Positions 42,484 through 50,645 of a stretch of DNA of 64,000 bases are shown here, piece after piece. Position 1 is the first letter of the stretch. The number at the start of each line of letters is the position of its first letter. The stretch lies in assembly GCA_900317425.1 (NCBI GenBank), contig ONGR01000003.1, positions 1 to 64,000 of the forward strand. Direction: 5' to 3'. Below the pieces are notes generated by a model. That model had not been told where the DNA came from and did not search any database. It worked only from the letters and a program-made list of their open reading frames with translations. Position numbers and translations under genes: made by a program. Source of the DNA: an uncultured Eubacteriales bacterium. Its GTDB lineage: Bacteria > Bacillota > Clostridia > Oscillospirales > Oscillospiraceae.

Positions 42484-43688
42484 AGAAACGCTACAAGAGC
42501 GCTTATAAGGGATACAGGGGCCGCAGCAGCTGGCGGGTGAATCTGGTGCCCATCATCGCCGGGGCGATCCTGGTGCTGGGCGCTGTCGCCGCCCTGTATT
42601 TCGGCGGGGCTTTCCCCAAGCTGTGGGCCCTGCTGCCCCATCATGAGCCCACGGAGCAGACGGATCCCGACCCGATCCGTACGCCGGAGGAGGGCGAGAA
42701 CCAGCCCAATCCCGCCCCCGATCCCAAACCGGATCCGGACCCGGAGCAGGACTCCCCGGAGACCGGATACGCCACCATTGAGATCGGCGGCGAGGCACAG
42801 GAGTATGATACCCTGTATCGGGTGGGCAACACCGGCTTTGAGTACTTCACCTATCTCCCCGAGCTGGGCGAGAAGTACGCCGCCGCCGTCACCGCCACGG
42901 CCAACGGCCTGAAGGGGATCGCCACGGTCTATGACATCACCATCCCCCTGTCCTCCTCCATCACCCTGCCGGACAAACTGGCTGGGAACGAGCTGTTCGG
43001 CGACCAGAAGGACGCCGTGGAGCAGCTGGGCGGTATGATGGGCGACAGTGTCCGCCTCGTGCCCCTCTACGACACGCTAATGCAGCACCGGAGCGAGTAT
43101 ATCTACTTCCGCACCGACCACCACTGGACGGCTCTGGGCGCCTACTACGCCTACTGCCAGTTCTGTCAGGTCAAGGGCATCACGCCCCATCCGCTGGCGG
43201 ACTACGTGAAGGACGAGTACACCGGCTTCCTGGGCTCCTTCTATCGGGACAGCAACGGCGACAAGGAACTGGGAAAGACGCCCGACACGGTGGAGGCCTA
43301 CCATCCGGTGAGCCAGAATGCCGAGCTGGACTATACCGATGAGGACGGCAGCGTCCAGCGCTGGCAGGTCATCTATGACGTGACGGACTACCCCGCCGAC
43401 CTGAAGTACAGCTGCTTCATCGGCAGCGACCATTCCTATACCGTCATCCGGAATCCGGATCTGACGGACAACTCCTCCTGCGTGGTGGTCAAGGAGTCCT
43501 TCGGCAACGCCTTCGTGCCGTACCTGGTGGACCACTACCAGACCATTCACGTCATCGACTATCGGTACTGGGATGGCAATCTGGCGGACTTTGTCCGCAA
43601 AAACGGCGTGCAGGACGTGATCTTCATCAACAACCTGTCCGCCATCCGCAGCAGCTACCTGATGGGCAAGCTGCAGGGCATCATGTAA
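42480..43688 (+). CDS. DHHW family surface protein with Pro/Asp-rich linker
   Basis: 402 residues. A membrane helix (about 23-45) is followed by a low-complexity Pro-Asp/Glu linker (about 57-93), then a soluble domain with the family motif FRTDHHWTALGAY and the late VVVKESFGNAFVPY. DHHW proteins resemble the SGNH/AlgJ-AlgX acyl-transfer partners of MBOAT enzymes; the DHH triplet would be the catalytic Asp-His pair. It likely passes acyl groups from the downstream MBOAT protein to an extracellular polymer. It is coupled to the DUF4358 gene by a four-base overlap. Confidence 0.85.
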   Translation: MKKRYKSAYKGYRGRSSWRVNLVPIIAGAILVLGAVAALYFGGAFPKLWALLPHHEPTEQTDPDPIRTPEEGENQPNPAPDPKPDPDPEQDSPETGYATIEIGGEAQEYDTLYRVGNTGFEYFTYLPELGEKYAAAVTATANGLKGIATVYDITIPLSSSITLPDKLAGNELFGDQKDAVEQLGGMMGDSVRLVPLYDTLMQHRSEYIYFRTDHHWTALGAYYAYCQFCQVKGITPHPLADYVKDEYTGFLGSFYRDSNGDKELGKTPDTVEAYHPVSQNAELDYTDEDGSVQRWQVIYDVTDYPADLKYSCFIGSDHSYTVIRNPDLTDNSSCVVVKESFGNAFVPYLVDHYQTIHVIDYRYWDGNLADFVRKNGVQDVIFINNLSAIRSSYLMGKLQGIM

Positions 43689-43692
43689 CGAT

Positions 43693-43727
43693 CAGAAGTG
43701 GGACAGAGTCATTCTGCCCCACTTCTG
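43693..43727 (+). promoter_or_regulatory. Intra-operon hairpin before the MBOAT gene
   Basis: CAGAAGTGGG (43693-43702) pairs with CCCACTTCTG (43718-43727), enclosing a second CAGA/TCTG stem. A possible partial terminator or processing site; no T-run follows. Confidence 0.55.
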
Positions 43728-43753
43728 CGTGATTTCTGAAAGGATACGAAGCC

Positions 43754-45154
43754 ATGGTTTTCTCCAGCACCGTTTTTCTTCTGCTGTTTCTGCCGCTGGT
43801 GGCGATACTATACTATCTCTGCCCGCGCCGGGGCCGCAACGCGGTGCTGCTGATCGCCAGCCTGCTGTTCTACGGCTGGGGCGAGCCCAAATACATCCTC
43901 ATCATGCTCTTCTCCACCGTGTTTGACTACTGCAACGGCCTGGGCATCGCCCGCGCCCGCCAGCGGGGCAGGGAGAAGGCCGCCAAGGCGGTGCTGATTC
44001 TGTCGGTGGTGGGCAACCTGTCCATCATGGGCTTCTTCAAGTATACGGACTTCGCCATCGCCAACGTCAACAGCCTGCTGCACCTGGGCCTGCCGGCCCT
44101 GGGTCTGGCTCTGCCCATCGGCATCTCCTTCTATACCTTCCAGACCATGTCCTACACCATCGACGTCTATCGCGGCCAGGTGGCGCCCCAGCGGAACATT
44201 CTGGATTTCGCCGCTTACGTGACCCTGTTCCCCCAGCTGATCGCCGGCCCCATCGTCCAGTATAAGACGGTAGAGAAGGACCTGCATCTGCGCCGGGAGA
44301 ACTGGCTGGAGGCCAGCCGGGGCCTGCAGCGCTTCGTCATCGGTCTGGGCAAGAAGGTGCTTATCGCCAACCAGGTGGGGGCGGTGTGGGAGACCATCTC
44401 CGCCATGGATCACCCGTCGGCCCTGACGGCCTGGCTGGGCGCCCTGGCCTTTACCTTCCAGATCTATTTCGACTTCTCCGGCTATTCCGACATGGCCATC
44501 GGCCTGGGCCATCTGTTCGGCTTCACCTTCCTGGAGAACTTCCGCTACCCCTATGAGTCCCGCAGCGTCACGGAATTCTGGCGCCGCTGGCACATCAGCC
44601 TGGGCACCTGGTTCCGGGAGTACGTCTATATCCCCCTGGGCGGCAACCGCCGGGGAATGGGCCGCCAGCTCATCAATCTGGCCATCGTTTGGTTTTTGAC
44701 GGGCCTGTGGCACGGCGCCAGCTGGAACTTCGTGCTGTGGGGCCTCTACTACGCCGTGCTGCTGATCCTGGAGAAGACGCTGCTGCTCCGGGTGCTGGAA
44801 AAGCTGCCCCGATGGGTGGGTCACGTCTACACCTGCTTCTGCTTCGTCATGGGCTGGGTGCTGTTCGCCATCACCGACTTCGGCGCGCTGGGCCGCTACG
44901 TGTCCGCCATGTTCACCGCCCCCTTTGCCGACGGCACCGCCTGGTATCTGTTGCGGTCCAACGCCGTGCTGCTGCTTCTGGCGGCCGTGGGCTGCACCAT
45001 GCTGCCGGCCAGGGCCTGGCAGCGGCTGGACGGCAAGCTGTCCGACACCGCCGCCGTGACGGCGCGGACCGTGGGCGTCGCGGTTATCCTGCTGCTGAGC
45101 ATCGCCTTCCTGGTGGGCGACAGCTACAATCCGTTTCTGTATTTCCGGTTCTAA
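43754..45154 (+). CDS. MBOAT family membrane O-acyltransferase
   Basis: 466 residues with about ten membrane helices. YLCPRRGRNAVLLIASLLFYGWGEP, PIGISFYTFQTMSY, FPQLIAGPIVQY, and the catalytic-histidine region LTGLWHGASWNFVLWG match AlgI/PatA/DltB-type proteins. It would pass acetyl or other acyl groups from cytosolic acyl-CoA across the membrane to an extracellular carrier. It is flanked on both sides by DHHW proteins, the presumed final transferases. AAAGGAT lies upstream of the ATG. Confidence 0.94.
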   Translation: MVFSSTVFLLLFLPLVAILYYLCPRRGRNAVLLIASLLFYGWGEPKYILIMLFSTVFDYCNGLGIARARQRGREKAAKAVLILSVVGNLSIMGFFKYTDFAIANVNSLLHLGLPALGLALPIGISFYTFQTMSYTIDVYRGQVAPQRNILDFAAYVTLFPQLIAGPIVQYKTVEKDLHLRRENWLEASRGLQRFVIGLGKKVLIANQVGAVWETISAMDHPSALTAWLGALAFTFQIYFDFSGYSDMAIGLGHLFGFTFLENFRYPYESRSVTEFWRRWHISLGTWFREYVYIPLGGNRRGMGRQLINLAIVWFLTGLWHGASWNFVLWGLYYAVLLILEKTLLLRVLEKLPRWVGHVYTCFCFVMGWVLFAITDFGALGRYVSAMFTAPFADGTAWYLLRSNAVLLLLAAVGCTMLPARAWQRLDGKLSDTAAVTARTVGVAVILLLSIAFLVGDSYNPFLYFRF

Positions 45155-45166
45155 AGGAGGGGCGAG

Positions 45167-46276
45167 ATGAGAAAAAGAGAATTGCCGCCCCTGATCGCCA
45201 TCGCGGTGATCCTGCTGGCCCTGTCTGTGGGCTCCCTGCTCCTGCCGGACCGGGATTATTCCGCCAACGAAAACCGCTGTCTCCAGCAGGCACCGGAGCT
45301 GACCGTACAGCGGGTCCTCTCTGGCAAGTTCACCGAGGAGGCGGAGAAATACGAGAGCGACCAGATCGCCCTCCGGGACTTCTGGATGGGCGCCGCTTCC
45401 ACCCTGCAGCGCCTGGCGGGCAAGCAGGACATCGGCGGAGTCTACCTGGGAAAAGACGGCTATCTGTTTGCCAGGCTGACGGAGGACGAGTTCGACCAGC
45501 CTGCCTACGAGAAGAATCTCCGGGCCGTGACGGACTTCTTCGACGCCCACGAGGATCTGGACTGCCGGATCCTGCTGGCCCCTTCTCCGGCCTATGTACT
45601 CTCAGAACTGCTCCCGGCCAACGCCCCTATGTATGACGCAGCTGTGCGCCATGAACAGTTGGCGGAGATGGTGGGGGAAGACCGTGTGATCGACGTGCGC
45701 GCCGCGCTGGCGACTGTGCCCCAACCCTACTACCGCACCGACCACCATTGGACCACCGAGGGCGCCTACGCCGCCTATGGCGTCTGGTGCGAGGCCACGG
45801 GACACGAGGCCCGTTCCTGGACGCCCTCCACCGCCACAGCCGATTTCCGGGGCACCCTCTACTCCAAGGTGCTGCTGCCCGACGCCGCCTATGACGTTAT
45901 TTCCATGGACCGGGACGTGACCGTCCGCTCCGTGGACTGCGACGGCACGGTGACGGACAGCCTCTATGACATGACAAAACTGATGGAGAAGGACCAGTAC
46001 ACCCTGTTCCAGGGCGGCAACTGGGCGAAGGTCACCATCGACACCGGCGTGGAGAACGGCCGGCATCTGCTGCTGGTGAAGGACTCCTTCGCCAACTGCT
46101 TTGTACCCTTCCTGACCGGGGACTACGAGACCATCACCATGCTGGATCTGCGTTACTGCAACGATCCGGTGGAGGAATTGATGGAGAAGCAGGGCGTCAC
46201 CGACGTGCTGGTGCTGTACGAGCTGAGCAATTTTGCCGCCGACCGCAATCTGTTCAAGCTGAACGACGGACAATAA
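45167..46276 (+). CDS. Second DHHW family surface protein
   Basis: 369 residues. A signal-anchor helix (about 5-25) leads to a soluble domain with PLLPDRDYSANENRCLQ-like entry, the motif YRTDHHWTTEGAYAAYG (near residue 190), and VKDSFANCFVPFLTG near the end. It pairs with the MBOAT protein 12 bases upstream. Unlike the first DHHW protein, it lacks the Pro/Asp-rich linker, so the two may act on different targets or at different distances from the membrane. AAAGGAGGGG precedes the start. Confidence 0.87.
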   Translation: MRKRELPPLIAIAVILLALSVGSLLLPDRDYSANENRCLQQAPELTVQRVLSGKFTEEAEKYESDQIALRDFWMGAASTLQRLAGKQDIGGVYLGKDGYLFARLTEDEFDQPAYEKNLRAVTDFFDAHEDLDCRILLAPSPAYVLSELLPANAPMYDAAVRHEQLAEMVGEDRVIDVRAALATVPQPYYRTDHHWTTEGAYAAYGVWCEATGHEARSWTPSTATADFRGTLYSKVLLPDAAYDVISMDRDVTVRSVDCDGTVTDSLYDMTKLMEKDQYTLFQGGNWAKVTIDTGVENGRHLLLVKDSFANCFVPFLTGDYETITMLDLRYCNDPVEELMEKQGVTDVLVLYELSNFAADRNLFKLNDGQ

Positions 46277-46279
46277 CCC

Positions 46280-46308
46280 TTGCAACCGGGCCATTTCCAC
46301 GCTATAAT
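46280..46308 (+). promoter_or_regulatory. Promoter of the dCMP deaminase gene
   Basis: TTGCAA (46280-46285) and TATAAT (46303-46308) are 17 bases apart, 26 bases before the start. Confidence 0.85.
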
Positions 46309-46334
46309 GAGAAAAATTGCAAGGAGGGCCGATC

Positions 46335-46820
46335 ATGGAGCGCATCAGCAAGGAGAACTATTATCTGGACATCGCCGAGACGGTGCTGGAGCGGGCCACC
46401 TGCCTGCGTCGGGTCTACGGCGCCATCATCGTGAAGAACGACGAGATCATCTCCACCGGCTATAACGGCGCGCCCCGGGGCCGCCGCAACTGCGTGGACA
46501 TGGGCTACTGTACCCGGGAGGCATTGATGGTGCCTCGCGGCGAGCGGTACGAGCTGTGCCGCAGCGTCCATGCTGAGGCCAACGCCATCATCTCCGCCGC
46601 CCGGCGGGACATGGTGGGCGCCACGCTGTATCTGGTGGGCCGCAACGCCCAGACCAAGGAGCTGTTGAACGACGCCACCTCCTGTTCCATGTGCCGCCGC
46701 ACGGTCATCAACGCCGGCATCGCCCGGGTAGTGATCCGCCGCACGCCCACCGAGTTCGAGGTGGTGGACGTGCAGGACTGGGTGGCCCAGGACGACCTGC
46801 CGGATCCCATGCAGAACTGA
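46335..46820 (+). CDS. dCMP deaminase family protein
   Basis: 161 residues. The zinc/catalytic motif HAEANAI and the second zinc pair in SCSMC are those of deoxycytidylate deaminases (ComEB type), with GYNGAPRGRRNC forming the nucleotide pocket. It converts dCMP to dUMP for thymidylate synthesis. AAGGAGGG sits seven bases upstream of the ATG at 46335; an earlier in-frame ATG at 46317 lacks a ribosome site. Single-gene unit with its own promoter and terminator. Confidence 0.92.
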   Translation: MERISKENYYLDIAETVLERATCLRRVYGAIIVKNDEIISTGYNGAPRGRRNCVDMGYCTREALMVPRGERYELCRSVHAEANAIISAARRDMVGATLYLVGRNAQTKELLNDATSCSMCRRTVINAGIARVVIRRTPTEFEVVDVQDWVAQDDLPDPMQN

Positions 46821-46834
46821 AAAAGAAAGCAAAA

Positions 46835-46863
46835 AAGCCCACCGCCATCGGCGGTGGGCTTTT
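46835..46863. terminator. Bidirectional terminator
   Basis: Perfect 12-base arms (46835-46846 and 46850-46861) with a three-base loop, A-run before and TTTT after, between convergent genes. Confidence 0.92.
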
Positions 46864-46874
46864 ACCGTGCATTT

Positions 46875-47636
46875 TTATTGGAGTCCCTGAAACAGAGCCA
46901 GCAGATTGACGGGGGGATTGGCCTCGTCGAAGGAGGCGGCGGTGACCACGGCCATGTAGGGGCCGTTTTTCAGCAGGACGATGGTCTCATACAGCGCCAC
47001 GTCATTGACAGTTCCCTCCAGCGACAGGGCGGCGTGGGTGCTGCCGGCGAACTCCACGGTGGTCTTCTCCAGTTTGGTGACGGTGATGCCGCCGGAGGAG
47101 AGCACCTCGGGCAGACTCTTCAGATTGGCATCGGCGTAGGCGTCCTCATCCACCATGATGCCGCCCAGTCTGCCCAGCTCCTGCACGGTGATGTTGACGG
47201 AGGAGTTGTCCTTTTGGTTCAGAGCATAGAATTCGTATACGGTGGAGCCGTCGCTGAGCAGCTTCTTGACGTCCTCGTCTTCAAAGGAATCCACCACCAG
47301 ACCGCCCAGCTGGGCCAGCTGCTCGTCGCTGGCGATGATCCAGTTCTCGTCCAGGGTGGCTGTAATGCCCAGGAAGTCGCTGGTGTAGGTGCTGCCGTCC
47401 ACCGTGCCCCGCTGGAATTCCACCTCATCGACGCTGTCCGTGTTCTGGGAATCGCCGGTATTTTCGGCGTTCTGGGGGACGTCGGTGTTCTCCGTTTCCT
47501 GCGTGTTGTCGGTGGTTTCACCGCTCTGGGTGGGGGTCTTGTCGTCGGCGGGTGCGGGTGCCTTCTTTCCGCCGCAGGCCGCCAGACCCAATACCAGCAC
47601 CAGTGCCAGCAGCAGAGCAGAGATTTTTTTCAGCAT
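46875..47636 (-). CDS. Lipoprotein of unknown function
   Basis: 253 residues. Lipoprotein signal with lipobox LAAC (Cys20), then an Asn/Thr/Glu-rich low-complexity spacer (about 25-70), then a folded domain of about 180 residues (from GTVDGSTYTSDFLGITATLDENW) with alternating strands and helices, resembling PsbP/DUF1795-like domains. The start at 47636 has ATAAGGAG upstream. It would be anchored on the cell surface. It is monocistronic with a good promoter. The role is unknown. Confidence 0.8.
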   Translation of the reverse strand: MLKKISALLLALVLVLGLAACGGKKAPAPADDKTPTQSGETTDNTQETENTDVPQNAENTGDSQNTDSVDEVEFQRGTVDGSTYTSDFLGITATLDENWIIASDEQLAQLGGLVVDSFEDEDVKKLLSDGSTVYEFYALNQKDNSSVNITVQELGRLGGIMVDEDAYADANLKSLPEVLSSGGITVTKLEKTTVEFAGSTHAALSLEGTVNDVALYETIVLLKNGPYMAVVTAASFDEANPPVNLLALFQGLQ

Positions 47637-47710
47637 AGTCGTTCTCCTTATCGTTATGATTTGCCGAAAGAGGCAGCGTATTGGCGTTTTTACTCGAATG
47701 GGATAGGAAA

Positions 47711-47739
47711 AGTATAACAAAAAGTCCGTTGACCGTCAA
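47711..47739 (-). promoter_or_regulatory. Promoter of the lipoprotein gene
   Basis: On the minus strand TTGACG (47734-47739) and TATACT (47711-47716) are 17 bases apart. Confidence 0.8.
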
Positions 47740-47768
47740 TATGGTGCCCCGTACCGGGAGCTGCACAT

Positions 47769-47808
47769 AAAAAAGATCCCGCTGCTCAAGAGCAGCGGGA
47801 TCTTTTTT
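47769..47808 (-). terminator. Terminator of the rpsF-ssb-rpsR operon
   Basis: Perfect 19-base arms (47769-47787 and 47790-47808) with a two-base loop and terminal A/T runs, ten bases past the rpsR stop. Confidence 0.95.
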
Positions 47809-47817
47809 GTACCTCAA

Positions 47818-48069
47818 TTACTCGGTCACAAAGGGCAGCAGAGCGATCTGACGGGCGCGCTTGATGGCCTCGGTCAGCTGACGCTGATGCATGGCGCAGG
47901 TGCCGGTGGTGCGGCGGGGCAGGATCTTGGAGCGCTCGCTGATGAAGCGACGCAGCTTGGCAGCATCCTTGTAGTCGATCCACTCGACCTTGTCAACGCA
48001 GAACTGGCAAACCTTCTTGCGCTTGCGGCCGTTGCCGCGGGGTGCTCTATTTTCGCGTTCCATAGCCAT
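47818..48069 (-). CDS. rpsR: 30S ribosomal protein S18
   Basis: 83 residues, usual length. The CQFC pair, [26 protein letters not shown] and the C-terminal [12 protein letters not shown] are S18 signatures; the retained cysteines mark a zinc-binding C+ form in its N-terminal part. AAGGAGG is eight bases upstream of the ATG at 48069. Last gene of the conserved rpsF-ssb-rpsR unit. Confidence 0.97.
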   Translation of the reverse strand: MAMERENRAPRGNGRKRKKVCQFCVDKVEWIDYKDAAKLRRFISERSKILPRRTTGTCAMHQRQLTEAIKRARQIALLPFVTE

Positions 48070-48113
48070 GGAAGATTCCTCCTTAAAAGATTTTGTGGTG
48101 TGTCCAGCACACA

Positions 48114-48578
48114 TCAGAACGGCAGCTCGCCGTCCTCCTCATCGATCTCGGCAAAGTCGGATGTGCCGCCTACCGGGGCGCTGTAGCCGCCGGAGGGGGC
48201 GCCGTAGGCCGGAGCGTTGTAGCCGCCGCCGAAGCTCTCGCCCCGGTCAGCGCCGTCGCGCCGGCTGTCGCCGAAATAGATGTTGTCGGCAACAACCTCC
48301 GCGCTGCGGCGCTTGTTGCCGTCCCGATCCGTCCAGTCGCGCATCTGCAGCCGGCCCTCCACCACGGCCATGCGGCCCTTGGCGAAGTACTTGGCCACGA
48401 ATTCAGCGGTGGAGCGCCAGGCGACCACGTCGATGAAATCGGTCTCCTTCTCGCCGCTCTGGGACTTGAAGTCCCGGTCAACGGCCAGGGAGAAGCTGGT
48501 CACGGCTGTGCCGCTCTGGGTGCGGCGCAGTTCGGGATCCCGGGTCAGACGACCCATGATAAAAATCTTGTTCAGCAT
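48114..48578 (-). CDS. ssb: Single-stranded DNA-binding protein
   Basis: 154 residues. The OB fold ([18 protein letters not shown] to about residue 105), a Gly/Tyr/Ala-rich linker, and the acidic tip DGELPF that recruits partner proteins are all present. It coats single-stranded DNA in replication and repair. It lies between rpsF and rpsR, the standard Firmicutes arrangement. Confidence 0.97.
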   Translation of the reverse strand: MLNKIFIMGRLTRDPELRRTQSGTAVTSFSLAVDRDFKSQSGEKETDFIDVVAWRSTAEFVAKYFAKGRMAVVEGRLQMRDWTDRDGNKRRSAEVVADNIYFGDSRRDGADRGESFGGGYNAPAYGAPSGGYSAPVGGTSDFAEIDEEDGELPF

Positions 48579-48591
48579 GTGAGTGCCTCCC

Positions 48592-48888
48592 TTACTCGCC
48601 TCTGCAGACGATCATGGAACGCATGATGCCCTCGGTAATGCCGAGGATACGATCCAGCTCCTTGGGGAACTCGGGACCGCTGGTGAAGGACATCAGGACA
48701 TAGTGACCTTCCGTCTTGTAGTCGATGGCGTAGGCCAGCTTGCGCGTGCCCCACTCGTCTACGACCACGTTGGTACCGTTCTGCTCAGCCAGAGCCTGGA
48801 ACTTTGCCACGGTAGCGGCAATAGCCTCCTCACCCTGTGCAGGGTCGATGATGTAAACGACCTCATAGTTGGCAGAAATCTTAGCCAT
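48592..48888 (-). CDS. rpsF: 30S ribosomal protein S6
   Basis: 98 residues, beginning MAKISANYEVVYIIDP, with WGTRKLAYAIDYKTEGHYVLM, the S6 core that pairs with S18 on the small subunit. AAAGGAGG sets the start at 48888. First gene of the operon; in many bacteria the S6:S18 complex binds the leader of this mRNA, and here the leader (48889 to about 48963) is long enough for such control and contains a short CTCACCAAAGAGTGAG hairpin. Confidence 0.96.
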   Translation of the reverse strand: MAKISANYEVVYIIDPAQGEEAIAATVAKFQALAEQNGTNVVVDEWGTRKLAYAIDYKTEGHYVLMSFTSGPEFPKELDRILGITEGIMRSMIVCRGE

Positions 48889-48969
48889 ACTTTTGCACCT
48901 CCTTTTGGACAAATGGCCCTCACTCTTTGGTGAGAGCAAGGATTTACCCGCTGATACGCGAGCCTATTT

Positions 48970-48997
48970 ATTATACCGGATCGCCGGGAAAAGTCAA
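48970..48997 (-). promoter_or_regulatory. Promoter of rpsF-ssb-rpsR
   Basis: On the minus strand TTGACT (48992-48997) and a perfect TATAAT (48970-48975) are 16 bases apart. Confidence 0.85.
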
Positions 48998-49070
48998 GCT
49001 TTTTTTGAACAAAACCGGGCTGTTTCGGAAAAATAGGGGCGGTTTTCTGAAAAACCACCCCTGTTTTCAC

Positions 49071-50039
49071 TCATTTCAGATCCCGTTTCACGCCCTCGGC
49101 GATGCGGTGGACGTCAGCCAGAGTGTTCATAGCCACGATCTGCTCCTTGTAGTAGTTGGCGTAGGCCACGCCCTTCAGGTACCAGCAAAGCTGCTTCCGG
49201 GCCTCCAGCACGGCGATGTGCTCACCCTTGTCCTCCGCCGCCAGCTCCACCTGCCGCACGGCGGTGTCGAACCGCTCCCGGAGCGGCGGCAGGGGCGGGA
49301 TGGCTTTGCCGTCCAGCGCCGCCTGGGCCTGCTGAAAGATCCAGGGATTGCCGAAGCTGCCCCGGCCGATCATGGCCATGTCGGCCCCGGTGAAGCGGAG
49401 GATCCGCACCGCGTCCTCACCGGAGAACACGTCGCCGTTGGCAATGACAGGGATGGAGACCGCCTCCTTCACCTCCCGGATGGTGGTCCAGTCGGCCTGA
49501 CCGGCGTACATCTGGGCGCGGGTCCGGCCGTGGACGGCGATGGCTGCCACGCCCACCTGCTCCAGCATCTTCGAAAGCTCCACGGCGTTGATGCTGCCCT
49601 TGTCCCAGCCCCGGCGCATCTTCACCGTCACCGGAACGGGGGAGGCCTTCACCACCGCCTCGGCCACCCGGGCGGCCTTCTCCGGATCCCGCATCAGGGC
49701 GCTGCCGTCGCCGTTGGCCACCACCTTGCCCACGGGACAGCCCATGTTGATGTCGATAAAGTCGGCCCCGGAGATCTCCGCGGCGATCTGGGCGGCCTCG
49801 GCCATACACACCGGGTCGCTGCCGAAGATCTGGGCGCTGGCGGGATGCTCGCCGGGAAAGAGCTTCAAAAGGCCCCGGCTCTTCTGGTCCTGATAGCACA
49901 GGGCCTTGGAGCTGACCAGCTCCGTGGTGGTCATGCCGGCGCCCAGCTCACAGCAGATCTGACGGAAGGCCAGGTCCGTGACCCCCGCCATGGGCGCCAG
50001 CGCCAGGCGGGACGCAATTTCCACATGGCCGATTCTCAT
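49071..50039 (-). CDS. dusB: tRNA-dihydrouridine synthase
   Basis: 322 residues. [13 protein letters not shown], the catalytic-cysteine segment [21 protein letters not shown] and [12 protein letters not shown] identify an FMN-dependent Dus enzyme of the DusB type, reducing uridines in the tRNA D-loop. The start at 50039 follows GGGAGG. TATAAT at 50072-50077 (minus strand) may be the -10, with a poor -35. Upstream lies the first hairpin array. Confidence 0.95.
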   Translation of the reverse strand: MRIGHVEIASRLALAPMAGVTDLAFRQICCELGAGMTTTELVSSKALCYQDQKSRGLLKLFPGEHPASAQIFGSDPVCMAEAAQIAAEISGADFIDINMGCPVGKVVANGDGSALMRDPEKAARVAEAVVKASPVPVTVKMRRGWDKGSINAVELSKMLEQVGVAAIAVHGRTRAQMYAGQADWTTIREVKEAVSIPVIANGDVFSGEDAVRILRFTGADMAMIGRGSFGNPWIFQQAQAALDGKAIPPLPPLRERFDTAVRQVELAAEDKGEHIAVLEARKQLCWYLKGVAYANYYKEQIVAMNTLADVHRIAEGVKRDLK

Positions 50040-50102
50040 AGCGGGACCTCCCTTCAGCAAACGAATAATTTATTATACCATAAAGCCCCAAATAAAAAAA
50101 GA

Positions 50103-50310
50103 GGGTGGAGCAGGAAACCTGCTCCACCCTAGGGGGCGTCAAAACCCATGCGGTAGGGTTTCGATGCGCATGGGGAGATTGTGAAGAGGGGAGGGGAGTC
50201 CCCTCTTCACATTTAAATGACGCAAATTCAGAAGGAAGCTCTGAATTTGCTCCTCGATATGTCGATGGCAAAGCGACATATCGAGGGTGGAGCAGGTTTC
50301 CTGCTCCACC
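50103..50310. repeat. Array of six adjacent hairpins
   Basis: Almost every base pairs locally. Hairpin arms are: 50103-50114/50118-50129; 50145-50152/50167-50174; 50181-50192/50199-50210; 50222-50232/50240-50250; 50253-50264/50274-50285; 50286-50296/50300-50310. The first and last are the same 12/11-bp palindrome (GGTGGAGCAGG core) with AAA or TTT loops, so they are exact reverse complements and act as terminal inverted repeats. ATTTAAAT (50211-50218) lies in the centre. No coding frame or transposase is present. Candidates are a palindromic mobile element (MITE or REP-like) or a large structured RNA. Confidence 0.8.
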
Positions 50311-50323
50311 GAGGCGGGGAAGA

Positions 50324-50590
50324 TTATAGAAACGACACCACCAGCCATACGGCGGCGATGGCGGCTGCGCCGCAGAGCCCGGCCACCAGGGGCGTCATGT
50401 GAAAGCGGCGGCGGGGCACCGTGTGATAGCGGGTGTAACTCTTGGCGATTTGCACGGCCTGGTCCACCAGCTGTTGGGAGCTGACGCCGCTATCCACCGA
50501 GTCGTTGCGAATGATAAAGATCGCCTGTTCAAAAACGTGAGGGTCGGGGGAGTCCACCACAATCACCCGCCGGGAAATTCCTTTTACCAA
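50324..50590 (-). CDS. Small protein with C-terminal membrane helix
   Basis: 88 residues from a TTG start (50590) with AAAGGAGG eight bases upstream. The first 60 residues are soluble (ISRRVIVVDSPDPHVFEQAIFIIRND, then a helix with SSQQLVDQAVQIAKSY), and residues 65-88 form one membrane helix. It lies 55 bases after the SpoIIE-like gene, probably in the same unit. I do not recognise the family; the location suggests a sporulation- or membrane-associated helper. Confidence 0.65.
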   Translation of the reverse strand: MVKGISRRVIVVDSPDPHVFEQAIFIIRNDSVDSGVSSQQLVDQAVQIAKSYTRYHTVPRRRFHMTPLVAGLCGAAAIAAVWLVVSFL

Positions 50591-50645
50591 GAGTCCGTCC
50601 TCCTTTGCAATATCTTACATCCAGTATGGCTCATCCGCCGACGGC

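Noticed and set aside
48889..48963. A canonical S6:S18-binding leader RNA upstream of rpsF
   Set aside because: The leader has suitable length and a short hairpin, but I could not identify the conserved bulge motif by eye, so I do not claim it.
50103..50310. CRISPR array
   Set aside because: The repeated palindromes differ from each other, spacing is irregular, only the outer two match, and no cas gene is nearby.
50139..50348. Small frames (about 60-75 codons) running through the first hairpin array
   Set aside because: They arise from the palindromes, have no ribosome sites, and encode no recognisable protein.
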